A DNA stretch of 64,000 nt, taken from positions 62,001-126,000 of the forward strand of contig NZ_JAGSOH010000002.1 in the NCBI RefSeq assembly GCF_018139625.1, in the 5' to 3' direction. Source of the stretch: Actinospica acidithermotolerans (GTDB lineage Bacteria > Actinomycetota > Actinomycetes > Streptomycetales > Catenulisporaceae). Below the pieces are notes generated by a model. The model did no database searches. It saw nothing but the letters and a program-made list of their open reading frames with translations, and was not told the DNA's origin. Of this stretch, positions 1-9,449 are shown piece after piece (the stretch's first letter is position 1; every line of letters begins with the position of its first letter). Both the position numbers and the translations under genes were made by a program.

Positions 1-428
1 GCGCCCTGGTCCTCGGCCGTCAGCAGTGCCGCGAACCCGGCCAGGAACGGCACGTAGACCACGGCCAGGATGCCCGCGGTGGCGTCCCGCAGGTAGCCCT
101 CGGCGCCGTCGGCCAGCCGCCAGACCAGGATGGCCACGGCCGTCAGCGCCAGCACCGAGGCCAGCGCGCCCTCCCCGGAGAAGTACGCGGCGGCGAGGAT
201 GCCCAGGCCGCCGACGCACACCGGCACCAGCGGCAGGACGATGCCGCGCTCCTTGAGCGCGTTGCTCAGCTCGCGCAGCGCGAACAGGACGGCGAGCGCG
301 ATCACGCCGATGAACGCGGCCTTCTCCACCAGGAGCGAGGCGACGATCACCGCGCCGAGGCCCACGCCGACGCCGATGGCCGCGGGCAGGTTGCGGCCGG
401 CCTTGCCCGTGGCCTTGGGCTCCGCCAC
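1..428 (-). CDS. cdsA: Phosphatidate cytidylyltransferase, N-terminal part (runs off window)
   Basis: Makes CDP-diacylglycerol from phosphatidic acid and CTP at the membrane, the precursor of all phospholipids. Translating the minus strand from GTG at 428 gives a short basic N-terminus (VAEPKATGKAGRNLPAAI) followed by closely spaced hydrophobic segments typical of the CdsA N-terminal membrane bundle. The reading frame is still open at base 1, so the catalytic C-terminal half is missing from view. The start at 428 is preferred over the in-frame GTG at 461 because GGAGGGAG lies six bases upstream of 428. The position directly after frr is the conserved actinobacterial order (pyrH-frr-cdsA), which supports the call. 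Identification rests on order and hydrophobic pattern because the CDP-alcohol signature is outside the window. Confidence 0.8.
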   Translation of the reverse strand, partial: MAEPKATGKAGRNLPAAIGVGVGLGAVIVASLLVEKAAFIGVIALAVLFALRELSNALKERGIVLPLVPVCVGGLGILAAAYFSGEGALASVLALTAVAILVWRLADGAEGYLRDATAGILAVVYVPFLAGFAALLTAEDQG

Positions 429-608
429 GGGCTGCTCCCTCCGCTTCACAGCGTTTGTCACCAGCGCCCGCCCACTTTCCTTTTCGCTCTCACGACAACA
501 ATCCTCGCTCCGGACCGCCGCCGCAGGAAGGCTACACCGCCCGCCTTTTCACAGCTCGGGCCGCCCGCGAGTCCCCCCGTGGGCGGCCGGGCCGCGCCGT
601 CGCCCCGC

Positions 609-1166
609 TCACACCTCGAGCAGTTCGGCTTCCTTGTGCTTGAGCAGCTCGTCGATCTTGGCGGTGTGCTTCGCGGTCAGGTCGTCGAGCTCCTTCTCCG
701 CGCGCCGGCCCTCGTCCTCGCCGACCTCGCCGTCCTTGACCAGCTTGTCGATGGCCTCCTTGGCGTGCCGGCGGATGTTGCGCACCGACACCTTGGAGTC
801 CTCGCCCTTGGACTTGGCGAGCTTGATGTACTCGCGGCGGCGCTCCTCGGTCAGCTGCGGGAAGACCACGCGGATGAGGTTGCCGTCGTTCGACGGGTTC
901 ACCCCCAGGTCGGAGTCGCGGATCGCCTTCTCGACGGCGGCCAGCGAGCTCTTGTCGTAGACGGAGATCGTCGCCATCCGCGGCTCCGGCGCCTGGATCG
1001 TCGCCAGCTGCGGGATGGGGGTCATGGTGCCGTAGTAGTCCACCACGATCTTGTTGAACATCGCCGGGGTGGCCCGGCCGGTCCGGATGCCGGCGAAGTC
1101 CTCCTTGGCCACGGACACGGCCTTGTCCATCTTCTCCTCGGCCTCGAGGAGGGTCTCGTCGATCAT
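609..1166 (-). CDS. frr: Ribosome recycling factor
   Basis: With EF-G it splits the post-termination ribosome. The 185-residue product is the usual length. It shows the family pattern: an N-terminal helix ([18 protein letters not shown]), the conserved [11 protein letters not shown] segment, then [14 protein letters not shown] and the C-terminal long helix ending in [10 protein letters not shown]. The ATG at 1166 is chosen over the GTG one codon upstream because GGGAG is five bases before it. It lies downstream of pyrH in the classic translation operon. Start choice aside, the call is secure. Confidence 0.97.
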   Translation of the reverse strand: MIDETLLEAEEKMDKAVSVAKEDFAGIRTGRATPAMFNKIVVDYYGTMTPIPQLATIQAPEPRMATISVYDKSSLAAVEKAIRDSDLGVNPSNDGNLIRVVFPQLTEERRREYIKLAKSKGEDSKVSVRNIRRHAKEAIDKLVKDGEVGEDEGRRAEKELDDLTAKHTAKIDELLKHKEAELLEV

Positions 1167-1228
1167 CACGGCTCCCTACATCCGGGTTCTGCACATTGGG
1201 TTGGGACTAAGCTGCTGCAGGGCACACG

Positions 1229-1981
1229 CTACTGCGCGTCGAGGTCGTCGACACGGCACACCAGGGTACCGATCTTCTCCCCGGCCACGGCGCGGCCGAT
1301 GTTGCCCTCGGTCTCCAGCTCGAAGGCGAGCAGCGGAAGCTTGTTGTCGCCGCACAGCGAGACCGCCGCGGCGTCGATCACCTTCAGGCCGCGCACCAGG
1401 AACTCGCGCGGGTCGATCACGTCGAAGCGGTGCGCGTCCGGGTTCGCCTTGGGGTCGGAGTCGTAGATGCCGTCCACCCCCTGCTTGGCCATGAGCACCA
1501 CCTCGGCGCCGATCTCCAGCGCGCGCTGGGCGGCCGTGGTGTCGGTGGTGAAGAACGGCATTCCGGCGCCGGCGCCGAAGATGACCACGCGGCCCTTCTC
1601 CAGGTGCCGGATGGCCTTGCGCGGGATGTACGGCTCGGCGACCTGGGCCATGGTGATCGCGGTCTGCACCCGCGTCTCGACGCCCTGCTTCTCCAGGAAG
1701 TCCTGCAGCGCCAGGCAGTTCATGACGGTGCCCAGCATGCCCATGTAGTCGCCGCGGGCCTGCTCCATGCCGCGGATCTTGAGCTCGGCGCCGCGGAAGA
1801 AGTTGCCGCCGCCGACCACGACGGCGATCTGCGTCCCGGTGGCCCGCTGCGCCTCGGCGATCTGCCGGGCGATCGACTGCACCACGTCGGGGTCGACCCC
1901 GACCTTGCCGCCGCCGAACACCTCCCCGGACAGCTTGAGCAGGACACGCTTGTACGGGGATTTGCTGAGTCGTTCCGGCAC
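1229..1981 (-). CDS. pyrH: UMP kinase (uridylate kinase)
   Basis: Phosphorylates UMP to UDP with ATP in pyrimidine nucleotide synthesis; bacterial PyrH is a hexamer of the amino-acid-kinase fold. Visible motifs are [12 protein letters not shown] at the N-terminus (phosphate binding), [10 protein letters not shown], the [13 protein letters not shown] region and [13 protein letters not shown]. The start is GTG at 1981, preceded by AGGAGG at six bases, giving 250 residues. The open frame continues to 2020, but the extra 13 residues lack family similarity. It is separated from tsf upstream by a strong hairpin and followed 62 bases later by frr. Confidence 0.96.
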   Translation of the reverse strand: MPERLSKSPYKRVLLKLSGEVFGGGKVGVDPDVVQSIARQIAEAQRATGTQIAVVVGGGNFFRGAELKIRGMEQARGDYMGMLGTVMNCLALQDFLEKQGVETRVQTAITMAQVAEPYIPRKAIRHLEKGRVVIFGAGAGMPFFTTDTTAAQRALEIGAEVVLMAKQGVDGIYDSDPKANPDAHRFDVIDPREFLVRGLKVIDAAAVSLCGDNKLPLLAFELETEGNIGRAVAGEKIGTLVCRVDDLDAQ

Positions 1982-2024
1982 GCTCGACCTCCTGGCTCGG
2001 TATTTCTCGGCTTCTCGCACGGAA

Positions 2025-2074
2025 GGGCGGCTCCGTGTGGGTATCGCTGTGGCTACCTCACACGGAACCGCCCC
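2025..2074 (-). terminator. Hairpin terminator between tsf and pyrH
   Basis: An inverted repeat pairs GGGCGG-N-TCCGTGTG with CACACGGA-N-CCGCCC around a 19-base loop. It lies directly after the tsf stop codon (leftward transcription), where an intrinsic terminator or attenuator separating rpsB-tsf from pyrH-frr is expected. No T-run follows, as is common in actinomycetes. Confidence 0.7.
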
Positions 2075-2086
2075 TCGTGGCTCGGA

Positions 2087-2926
2087 TCAGACCCCGACGC
2101 GGAAGCGGGCGAAGGCCTGCAGCGTCACGCCGGCCTCCTCGAGGACCTTGGCGACCGTCTTCTTCGGATCCTTGGCGAACGCCTGCTCGAGCACGACGTT
2201 CTCCTTGAAGAAGCCGTTGACGCGGCCCTCGACGATCTTCGGCAGCGCGGCCTCCGGCTTGCCCTCCTCGCGGGAGGTCTCCTCGGCGAGGCGGCGCTCG
2301 TTCGCCACCACGTCGGCCGGGACCTCATCGCGGGTCAGGTAGGCCGGCGAGAACGCGGCGATGTGCTGCGCCACGTCCTTGGCCGTCTCCGCGTCCGCCT
2401 TGTCGAGCTGGACCAGCACGCCGACCTGAGCCGGCAGGTCCGGCGAGGTCTTGTGCAGGTAGGCGGCGACGAAGCCGCCCTCGAAGGTGGCGGTGCGGCG
2501 CAGCTCGATCTTCTCGCCGAGCGTCGCGTTGGCCTCGTCCACGAACTCCTGGACGGTCTTGCCGCTGCTCGGGAAGGTGCTCGCGAGCAACTGCGGGACC
2601 TCGGCCGGGCCGGTGGCCACGGCGTGGGCCAGCAGCTCGGCGGCGACCTGCTGGAACCGCTCGCCCTTGGCGACGAAGTCGGTCTCGCAGGCCAGCTCGA
2701 GCAGCGTGCCCTTGCTGCCGTCGGCCTCGATCTGCGCGGTGACCAGGCCGTTGGAGGCCGTGCGGCCCTCGCGCTTGGTCACGCCCTTGAGGCCCTTGAC
2801 CCGCAGGTACTCGACGGCCTTGTCGAAGTCGCCGTCGGTCTCCTCGAGCGCCTTCTTGCAGTCGAGCATCCCGGCCGCGGTGAGCTCCCGCAGCTTCTTG
2901 ATGTCGGCGGCGGTGTAGTTCGCCAT
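2087..2926 (-). CDS. tsf: Elongation factor Ts
   Basis: Nucleotide exchange factor for EF-Tu. The 279-residue product opens with MANYTAADIKKLRELTAAGM and contains the diagnostic LDCKKALEETDGDFDKAVE (UBA-like domain) and ACETDFVAKGERF (EF-Tu contact). The TF core repeats follow. An AGGGG ribosome-binding site precedes the ATG. It lies 42 bases after rpsB, so the two are surely cotranscribed. Confidence 0.98.
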   Translation of the reverse strand: MANYTAADIKKLRELTAAGMLDCKKALEETDGDFDKAVEYLRVKGLKGVTKREGRTASNGLVTAQIEADGSKGTLLELACETDFVAKGERFQQVAAELLAHAVATGPAEVPQLLASTFPSSGKTVQEFVDEANATLGEKIELRRTATFEGGFVAAYLHKTSPDLPAQVGVLVQLDKADAETAKDVAQHIAAFSPAYLTRDEVPADVVANERRLAEETSREEGKPEAALPKIVEGRVNGFFKENVVLEQAFAKDPKKTVAKVLEEAGVTLQAFARFRVGV

Positions 2927-2968
2927 CTGTGTTGAACCCCTGTCTCTACCTTGTCGCGGTGCGGAAGG

Positions 2969-3880
2969 TCAGGCCTGCTCGGCCGTGGTCTCGGTCGCGG
3001 GGGCCTCGGCCTCGGCCTCGGCGGCCGGAGCGTCCTCGGCAGCCGGAGCGGCCTCGGCGGCGGGCTCCGCGGCGGGGGCCTCGGCGGCCGGAGCGGCGTC
3101 CGCGGCCGGGGCCAGCAGGTCCTTCTCCCACTCGGCGAGCGGCTCGCCGGCGGCGACCTCGGCACCCTCGGTCGCGGCGGCCTGCTGGCCGGAGCGGGCG
3201 ACGAGGCCCTCGGCCACGGCGTCGGCCACGACGCGGGTGAGCAGCGCGACGGAGCGGATCGCGTCGTCGTTGCCCGGGATCTTGTAGTCGACCTCGTCCG
3301 GGTCGCAGTTGGTGTCCAGGATCGCGATCACCGGGATGCGCAGCTTGCGCGCCTCGCCGACGGCGATGTGCTCCTTCTTGGTGTCGATGATCCACACCGC
3401 GGAGGGGACCTTCTGCATGTCCCGGATGCCGCCCAGGGTCTTGTCCAGCTTCTCCTTCTCGCGGCGCAGGACCAGCAGTTCCTTCTTGGTCATGCCGGAC
3501 GCGGCGACGTCGTCGAAGTCGATGAGCTCGAGCTCCTTGAGCCGCTGCAGCCGCTTGTAGACGGTGGAGAAGTTGGTGAGCATGCCGCCCAGCCAGCGCT
3601 GGTTCACGTAGGGCATGCCGACCCGCTTGGCCTGCTCGGCGACGGCCTCCTGGGCCTGCTTCTTGGTGCCGACGAACAGGACGGTGCCGCCGTGCGCGAC
3701 CGTGGCCTTGATGAACTCGTAGGCGCGGTCGATGTAGGACAGCGACTGCTGCAGGTCGATGATGTACGTGCCGTTGCGCTCGGTGAGGATGAAGCGCTTC
3801 ATCTTCGGGTTCCAGCGACGGGTCTGGTGTCCGAAGTGGACGCCGCTCTCCAGGAGCTGGCGCATGGTGACGACGGCCAT
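2969..3880 (-). CDS. rpsB: 30S ribosomal protein S2
   Basis: Small-subunit protein; 303 residues from ATG 3880, preceded by GAGGAGG. Clear S2 signatures: [46 protein letters not shown] and [12 protein letters not shown]. The last 70 residues are an Ala/Glu/Pro-rich low-complexity tail, a feature of many actinobacterial S2 proteins that is absent in E. coli. The open frame extends to 4153, but the extra 91 residues have no S2 similarity and sit upstream of the ribosome-binding site. First gene of the rpsB-tsf unit. Confidence 0.98.
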   Translation of the reverse strand: MAVVTMRQLLESGVHFGHQTRRWNPKMKRFILTERNGTYIIDLQQSLSYIDRAYEFIKATVAHGGTVLFVGTKKQAQEAVAEQAKRVGMPYVNQRWLGGMLTNFSTVYKRLQRLKELELIDFDDVAASGMTKKELLVLRREKEKLDKTLGGIRDMQKVPSAVWIIDTKKEHIAVGEARKLRIPVIAILDTNCDPDEVDYKIPGNDDAIRSVALLTRVVADAVAEGLVARSGQQAAATEGAEVAAGEPLAEWEKDLLAPAADAAPAAEAPAAEPAAEAAPAAEDAPAAEAEAEAPATETTAEQA

Positions 3881-4154
3881 TGCCGTGTCCTCCTCGTAGT
3901 TCGTTTCCGGTTTGTCCGCGGGATCCCGGGGCCCCGCGAGGGGTTCGGGACCTTCGCCCTGGTGTCCGGGCGGACGGTCGCACCGCGCCGTAACCGCGGG
4001 TGAGGCGGATCGGGGCGGAACCGTGCGGCCGCCGTTCAGGCCCGCCCGGAGGCGGACTCGGCCATGGACACGCGAATTCGGTCCGCGCGCGCTCCGATCT
4101 TGGTCGGATCGGTGAGTCGCGGACCTGGGTTCTGGTTTGTACTGCCGAGACATT
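3881..4154. other. Intergenic region upstream of rpsB
   Basis: 274 bases with no supportable gene. It must hold the rpsB-tsf promoter and leader. I could not pick a convincing -10/-35 pair or identify an S2-binding leader structure. Confidence 0.5.
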
Positions 4155-4712
4155 CTAACCGGTTCCCGGACCGGCCATGACCGGTTCGAGCCGCACCTGT
4201 CCGCAGCCGAGCAGCAGCAGCGGGTCGAAGTAGGCGGTGCCGTGGCCGTGTCCGCTGAGCAGCCCCCAGTGCAGGCAAGGAGAGGCGGCGCAGTGCCCCG
4301 CCTCCAGAGTGCCCACCTGCTCGCCTGGCGCGACCGTGGCGCCGACCGGAACGGACGACGCGACGGGCTCGTAGCTGGTTCGAAGTACGCCGTGCCCGAT
4401 CACCACCACCCCGCGGTCGACGAGCCGCCCGGCGTACAGCACGACCCCGGACCCGGCGGCCCGCACCGGATCGCCCAGGCGCCCCGCGAGGTCCACGCCC
4501 CGATGTCCCGCATCCCACCGATGCGCCGGCGGCTCGAACGGCCGCAGAACGGTGGGCCCGGCCCGCACATCCGGTCTCTCCAGGGGCCATCGCCAAACCG
4601 TGTCGTTGTTCGTCGGCGCACAGGGCGGATCCCCGACCGCCGCCGAACCGGTCGAACTCACCGCGGCGAACGCCGAGGCCGCCACCGTCATCAATGTGAT
4701 CAGAACGCGCAT
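4155..4712 (-). CDS. Secreted M23-family (LytM-type) peptidase-like protein
   Basis: 185 residues: a signal peptide (about 1-24, [16 protein letters not shown]) and then a compact M23 domain. The first zinc motif HxxxD is present (H70, D74 in HRGVDLAG). The second, normally HxH, reads CLHWG (C146, H148): the zinc-ligand histidine is kept but the histidine usually assigned to catalysis is Cys. Secreted M23 proteins next to rpsB are common in Streptomyces. It could cleave peptidoglycan cross-links or be a non-catalytic regulator of cell-wall hydrolases; the substitution favours caution. Transcribed leftward, divergent from nothing, in a monocistronic position after a TetR gene. Confidence 0.8.
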   Translation of the reverse strand: MRVLITLMTVAASAFAAVSSTGSAAVGDPPCAPTNNDTVWRWPLERPDVRAGPTVLRPFEPPAHRWDAGHRGVDLAGRLGDPVRAAGSGVVLYAGRLVDRGVVVIGHGVLRTSYEPVASSVPVGATVAPGEQVGTLEAGHCAASPCLHWGLLSGHGHGTAYFDPLLLLGCGQVRLEPVMAGPGTG

Positions 4713-4789
4713 GCCTCAACCGTGCACACACGGCTGACTCTATGCGGTGAAATCGACCTCAGACGGTACGGATATGCCCATTCGGACGT

Positions 4790-5383
4790 TCAGGACAGGC
4801 GGCGGCGGGCTCCGCGCACTCCGAAGAGGATGAGCGTGAGCGTCGCCTCGATGGTCGCGTTCGGGTCGGCCCCGGCGTCGATCCGCTTTGCGGCGCCGTC
4901 GATCGCGCCCTGCAGCGCGGCGGCCGTGGCGCGGGCGTCCGAGTGGCCGAGGCGGCGCAACGCGCCGACGACCAGGTCGACCAGCAGGCTGTGCGCGCTC
5001 CGTATCCGGTCCCGGGCCGAGCCGTCCAGCTCGAGCGCCGAGAGCGCCAGCAGGTTGCGATGGCCCGGCTGGGAAACCAGTTCCAGCTGTCGGCGCACGT
5101 AGGCGGCGATCTGCCGTTCCGGCGTCGGCTGGGCGAGCATCACGCCCCTGATGTCGTTCACGGCCGCCGGGAAGTCCTCGACGGCCAACGCCTCGACCAC
5201 GTCGCCCTTGGTCTTGAAGTACTCGTAGACCGAGGAACGCGCGAGGCCGGCCCGCTCCGCCATGGCGGAGAAGGTCACGGCCGAGATCCCGCCCTGCGCG
5301 AGCAGGTCTCTGGCCGCGTCCAACAGGGCCGCGCGCTGCATGCTGCGATGCTCGGCGACGGTCGCTGCTTTGATCCTCGGCAC
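4790..5383 (-). CDS. TetR-family transcriptional regulator
   Basis: 197 residues beginning at GTG 5383. The N-terminal helix-turn-helix is clear: ALLDAARDLLAQGGISAVTFSAMAERAGLARSSVYEYFKTKGDVVEALA, with the typical SSVYEYFKTK recognition region (shown here in parts of fewer than 20 residues: VTFSAMAERAGLARSSVY and EYFKTKGDVVEA). The remaining 140 residues are helical, as in ligand-binding TetR C-domains. The ligand and target are unknown; a TetR gene at this position between rpsB and whiG is conserved in Streptomyces. No inverted-repeat operator was recognised in its upstream region, which is occupied by the whiG repeats. Confidence 0.9.
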   Translation of the reverse strand: MPRIKAATVAEHRSMQRAALLDAARDLLAQGGISAVTFSAMAERAGLARSSVYEYFKTKGDVVEALAVEDFPAAVNDIRGVMLAQPTPERQIAAYVRRQLELVSQPGHRNLLALSALELDGSARDRIRSAHSLLVDLVVGALRRLGHSDARATAAALQGAIDGAAKRIDAGADPNATIEATLTLILFGVRGARRRLS

Positions 5384-5446
5384 AGGCTCAGCGTAGACGA
5401 CGTGCGGCCCGCGCGGGACCGCATCAGCGAAGTTCAGCCGATGACA

Positions 5447-5680
5447 ACTTCGCCGGCCGCCCGCCGCGTCACCGAAGCTCCGCCAACCGAGTGCGCAACG
5501 TGAGTCCGGCCGCCCGCCACCTCACCGAAGCTCCGCCAACCGAGCGCGCAAGGTGAGTACGGACGCGTGCCCCATCACCGAAGCTCCGCCAGCCGAGTAC
5601 GCAACGTGAGTCCGGCCGCCCGCCACGTCACCGAAGTTCCGCCAGCCGAGTGCGCAACGTGAGCCCGGACGCCCGCCACC
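5447..5680 (-). repeat. 53-bp tandem repeats derived from the whiG 3' end (four full copies)
   Basis: TCACCGAAG begins at 5469, 5522, 5575, 5628 and finally at 5681, the true whiG stop: an exact 53-base period. Read on the minus strand, each copy can encode the WhiG C-terminus [11 protein letters not shown] and a stop, followed by a GC-rich spacer (GTGGCGGGCGGCCGGA). Copies differ at a few positions, so the array is not a recent assembly artefact. A partial spacer remnant lies at 5447-5468. As 53 is not a multiple of three, copies fall in different frames, but WhiG itself ends at its own first stop. Confidence 0.92.
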
Positions 5681-6544
5681 TCACCGAAGCTCCGCCAACC
5701 GAGTACGCAGTGTGAGTACCGCCTTGGCGTGGATCTGGCAGACCCGGCTCTCGGTGACGCCGAGCACGCCGCCGATCTCGCCGAGCGTCATTCCCTCGAA
5801 GTAGTAGAGGGTCACGACGGTCTTCTCCCGGTCGGGCAGCGTGTTGACGGCCCGGGCCAGCAGATGGCGCGTTTCCCGGTTCTCGGCGACCTCGACCGGG
5901 TTCTCGGCGGAGACGTCCTCCAGCGTCTCCATCAGGCTCAGCCGGCCGCCGTCGCCGGTGGACAGGGTCAGCACCTCGTCCAGCGCGATGACGTTGACCA
6001 GCGAGAGCCGGGAGAAGATGTGGTGCAGCTCGCCCAGGGTGATATGCAGCTCTGCGGCAATCTGCCGCTCCGAGGGCGTGCGGCCCAGCTTGTGCTCGAG
6101 CCGGACCACCGCCTGCTCGATCTCCCTGGCCTTCTGCCGCAGCGAGCGCGGGATCCAGTCCAGCGCTCGCAGTTCGTCGATGATGGCGCCGCGGATCCGG
6201 TTGATCGCGTACGTCTCGAACTTGATCGCCCGCTCGGGGTCGTAGCGCTCGATCGCGTCGATCAGCCCGAAAATGCCGTAGGAGACGAAGTCGGCGTGCT
6301 CCATGGACCCGACAAGCCCGACCGAGACCCGCCCCGCCACGTACTTGACCAGCGGCGAGTAGTGCAGGATCAGCTGTTCGCGCAGCCGCGGGTCCCCGCT
6401 CGCCTTGAACTTGGCCCACAGCTCGGCCATCGCCGCCGCGCCCATCGCCGCATCAGGCCCCCCGCCGCCGAGAGCCGCCGTCGGCGTGCGGCCGGATTCG
6501 GCCTGCGCCACGACGCTCCCCTGCTGCTGGGTGTTCCTGGACAT
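5681..6544 (-). CDS. whiG: RNA polymerase sigma factor WhiG/FliA family
   Basis: Sporulation sigma factor that commits aerial hyphae to septation in Streptomyces. 287 residues from ATG 6544, with AGGG six bases upstream; the frame extends to a TTG at 6565 without better support. Region 2 is seen in [37 protein letters not shown] and region 2.4 [20 protein letters not shown]. Region 3 ([20 protein letters not shown]) and region 4 ([20 protein letters not shown], then VCQIHAKAV) complete the RpoD/FliA plan. The C-terminal [10 protein letters not shown] is copied in the tandem array immediately downstream. The anti-sigma partner expected for this family is not in the window. Confidence 0.93.
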   Translation of the reverse strand: MSRNTQQQGSVVAQAESGRTPTAALGGGGPDAAMGAAAMAELWAKFKASGDPRLREQLILHYSPLVKYVAGRVSVGLVGSMEHADFVSYGIFGLIDAIERYDPERAIKFETYAINRIRGAIIDELRALDWIPRSLRQKAREIEQAVVRLEHKLGRTPSERQIAAELHITLGELHHIFSRLSLVNVIALDEVLTLSTGDGGRLSLMETLEDVSAENPVEVAENRETRHLLARAVNTLPDREKTVVTLYYFEGMTLGEIGGVLGVTESRVCQIHAKAVLTLRTRLAELR

Positions 6545-6717
6545 GTCGAGCCCTGATCTACTCAACCTTTACACGAGCGGCCACAGGCGGTTCCGGAAAG
6601 GTATATCGACTGGCCATGAGCGTATCGCACACACTCGGGCACGCCTGGTAACCGACACCGTCTTCCACACGATCCGGTGATCTGATCCCGTGACCGCGTC
6701 AGCCGGGAATATCGCGG

Positions 6718-7881
6718 TCACCTCCCCAGCGCCCACCCCCCGCCGGTTCTGACGGCCTGTCCGAGGCCCGCGAGCCGCCCGAGCAGGGCCAAGACCTCGG
6801 ACGGAGCCAAGCCGGTTTCGGCGGCGAGCGTCAGCACCGGTGCGGCACGACCGGATCGCGCCGTGGGCAGCGCCTCGCGCACCAGCGCGGCACGCGGGTC
6901 GATTTCCGTTGCTGCTGACGGGGTGTCGGACTTCTCGACCCGCCGCGCGACAGGACTGGACTCCTCGATCCCGAGCTCCGCGAGCACCTGCGGGCCGTCC
7001 ACGGCCGGGATCGCCCCGTCGCACAGCAGCCGATTCGTGCCGGTCGATTCGCGCGTCGTCACCGGACCCGGCACCGCGAACACGGCCCGGCCGAGCTCGG
7101 CGGCGAGCCGCGCGGTGACCAGGGACCCGCTGCGGACGGCCGCCTCGACGACCACCGTCGCCATCCCCAGCGCCGCGATCAGCCGGTTCCGCGACAGAAA
7201 GCGGAAGCGCGTCGGCCGCGAACCGGGCGGCAGTTCGGCGAATACCGCGCCACGCTGCCCGATCGCCTGGATCAGCTCCGTGTGCGACGCCGGGTAGCTC
7301 CGGTCGATGCCGCACGCCAGCACCGCCACGGTCGCCCCGCCTGCGTGCAGTGCACCTCTATGCGAGGCGCCGTCCACGCCGATCGCCGCGCCGGAAACGA
7401 TCGCGACATCGGCCCGCGCGAGTTGCGAGGCCAGCTTCGCGGCGGCCAGCGCTCCGTAGGGTGTGCACTGCCGCGCGCCGACCATCGCGACCGACGGCGC
7501 GCGGTGGTCGAACCGCCCGATCATCCAGATGCCGAAAGGCGCGCGCTCGCCGAGGTCCTCGAGCGAATCGGGCCAGTCCGCGTCGCCCGGGATCAGGAAC
7601 CGGGCGCCGACCGCAGCCCCGGCAGCCAGATCGGCCATCGGATCGGCGCCGGGCAGTTTGAGCTCCATCCCGGCGCGGCGCCCTTCAAGCCGCTCGACCA
7701 GCTGAGCCGGCCAATCTGGTGGCGACCAGCCCCGTTCAAGGATCGCGCGCAGCATCTCGGCGGGCGCGGCGACCTCACGGAGCGCGGCGAACAGCCGGTC
7801 GTCCGGCTCGATGAGGCGGCTGAGCATCAGCCGGACCATGCGCGCGTCGTCATAGTCGATCTCGGGGATGAACAGGCTCAT
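6718..7881 (-). CDS. dprA: DNA-processing protein DprA/Smf
   Basis: Binds incoming single-stranded DNA and loads RecA during transformation. 387 residues from ATG 7881. The central Rossmann-like DprA domain shows VAMVGARQCTPYGALAAA, VSGAAIGVDGASHRGALHAG, GGATVAVLACGIDRSYP and FRFLSRNRLIAALG. A C-terminal winged-helix-like segment ends the protein (ETGLAPSEVLALLGRLAG). The start ATG overlaps the comM stop by four bases (ATGA), so the two are translationally coupled. Actinomycetes keep these genes although natural transformation is mostly unproven in them. Confidence 0.95.
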   Translation of the reverse strand: MSLFIPEIDYDDARMVRLMLSRLIEPDDRLFAALREVAAPAEMLRAILERGWSPPDWPAQLVERLEGRRAGMELKLPGADPMADLAAGAAVGARFLIPGDADWPDSLEDLGERAPFGIWMIGRFDHRAPSVAMVGARQCTPYGALAAAKLASQLARADVAIVSGAAIGVDGASHRGALHAGGATVAVLACGIDRSYPASHTELIQAIGQRGAVFAELPPGSRPTRFRFLSRNRLIAALGMATVVVEAAVRSGSLVTARLAAELGRAVFAVPGPVTTRESTGTNRLLCDGAIPAVDGPQVLAELGIEESSPVARRVEKSDTPSAATEIDPRAALVREALPTARSGRAAPVLTLAAETGLAPSEVLALLGRLAGLGQAVRTGGGWALGR

Positions 7882-9449
7882 GCGAAGGCTCCGGAGTGGA
7901 ACGTCGTGGAGAGTCGGAAGCTGAGCGCGGTGTCGAGCTCTGTGCGGCCTGGTCTGTCGCGGCCGGCGAGGTCGGCGAGCGTCCAGGCGACGCGCAGCAC
8001 GCGGTCGAGCCCGCGGGCCGTGAGCACGCCCGCTTCGAGGGCCTGCTCGGCGCCTTCGAGCGAGTCGGCTCCGAGCGGCCAGTGCGTGCGGAGAAATCGG
8101 GCGGGAACCTGTGCGTTGAGGCGCCACGGCGTGTCTCTGAGCCGCCGTACGGCCCGATCCCGGGCCTGCCGGACTCGGTCGGCCACCTGAGCCGTGCTCT
8201 CGCTCGCCAGGCCCCCTGCGGCCGCCGCCAAGAGCTCTGTGGAGCCGACCGGGGACACGTCCACGCGCAGGTCGATTCGATCGAGCAGCGGGCCGGATAT
8301 TCGGCCGAGGTACGCACTACGACTGCGCGAGCTGCACGTGCAGGCTCCGTGCGTCGACATCGCCAGTCCGCACGGACAAGGGTTCGCCGCCGCGACGAGG
8401 AGAAAATCCGCTGGAAACGTCGCCACACCCGCACTGCGCGCGATCACGACCTCGCGGGATTCGATCGGCTCACGGAGCGAGTCCAGGGCCACGCGGCCGA
8501 ACTCGGGAGCCTCGTCGAGGAAGAGAACCCCGCGGTGAGCGCGGGATACGGCGCCGGGCCGAATCACCGCCGCACCGCCGCCGACCAGGGCCGGCACGGT
8601 CGCGGAATGGTGGACCGCGCAGAAGGGCGGCTCGGTGACGAGGGGTTTCGCGGGGTGGAGGGTCCCGGCGAGGGAATGGACCGCCGTCACCTCCAGCGCG
8701 GCACGCTCGTCCAAGGGCGGGAGCAGGCCGGGAAGGCGTTCGGCGAGCATCGTCTTGCCCGAGCCCGGAGCTCCGCAGAGGAAGAGGTGGTGGCCGCCCG
8801 TCGCGCTGACCTCCAGGGCGAGTCGGGCTTCGAACTGGCCGAGTACGTCGGCCATGTCCGGCGTGTCAGGATTCGGTGACGGTGACGGGACAGGGCGCGG
8901 GAGGACGGGCACTGACGGCTCGTCGGGGATCGGCTCTCCGTTGGCGTACGCGACGGCCTGGCGCAGGGTGCGGACGCCGATGGTGCTGACGCCGGTGACC
9001 TGCTCGGCCTCGATGAGGTTGTCCTCGGCGACGCAGACCTTCTCATAGCCGGCGCGCGCGGCGGCCAGCACCGAGGGCAGGACGCCGCGGACGGGGCGGA
9101 CCGAGCCGTCGAGGCCGAGTTCGGCGATGAAGACCGTCTCGCTCAGCCCCGCCGGGCGGACCTTGCCGTCGGCGCGCAGGACGGCGATGGCGATGGCCAG
9201 ATCGAAGCTGCTGCCCTGCTTGCGGATCGAGGCGGGCGCGAGGGAGACGGTAAGCGAGGTCTGCGGCCAGCTGATCGCGCTGTTGATGACTGCGGCGCGG
9301 ACGCGGTCGCGGGACTCGGACAGGCCGGTGTCGGGCAGGCCGATCAGGCTGAAGCGGGACAGGCCGGCCGTGACGACGGCCTCGGCCTGGACCAGGACGC
9401 CGGACAGGCCGAGCAGGGCCACCGCGCTCGCCCGGCCGTACCCGGCCAT
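7878..9449 (-). CDS. comM: YifB/ComM family Mg-chelatase-like ATPase
   Basis: 523 residues. Architecture: N-terminal ChlI-like fold (MAGYGRASAVALLGLSGVLV), AAA+ core with Walker A LCGAPGSGKTMLAERLPG, Walker B GVLFLDEAPEFGRVALDSL and the C-terminal Mg-chelatase domain. In Vibrio and Haemophilus, ComM is a hexameric helicase that promotes branch migration during integration of transforming DNA. The start ATG overlaps the stop of the repeat ORF upstream (TGATG), the same junction that was duplicated to form the repeats. Very confident for family, moderate for in vivo role. Confidence 0.94.
   Translation of the reverse strand: MAGYGRASAVALLGLSGVLVQAEAVVTAGLSRFSLIGLPDTGLSESRDRVRAAVINSAISWPQTSLTVSLAPASIRKQGSSFDLAIAIAVLRADGKVRPAGLSETVFIAELGLDGSVRPVRGVLPSVLAAARAGYEKVCVAEDNLIEAEQVTGVSTIGVRTLRQAVAYANGEPIPDEPSVPVLPRPVPSPSPNPDTPDMADVLGQFEARLALEVSATGGHHLFLCGAPGSGKTMLAERLPGLLPPLDERAALEVTAVHSLAGTLHPAKPLVTEPPFCAVHHSATVPALVGGGAAVIRPGAVSRAHRGVLFLDEAPEFGRVALDSLREPIESREVVIARSAGVATFPADFLLVAAANPCPCGLAMSTHGACTCSSRSRSAYLGRISGPLLDRIDLRVDVSPVGSTELLAAAAGGLASESTAQVADRVRQARDRAVRRLRDTPWRLNAQVPARFLRTHWPLGADSLEGAEQALEAGVLTARGLDRVLRVAWTLADLAGRDRPGRTELDTALSFRLSTTFHSGAFA

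Noticed and set aside
2969-4153. 394-residue version of S2
   Set aside because: Extra N-terminal residues precede a perfect ribosome-binding site at 3,880 and have no S2 homology.
5628-6419. Second frame ending [11 protein letters not shown] over whiG
   Set aside because: It only shares the ending because it enters the first 53-bp copy in a different frame; body has no family match.
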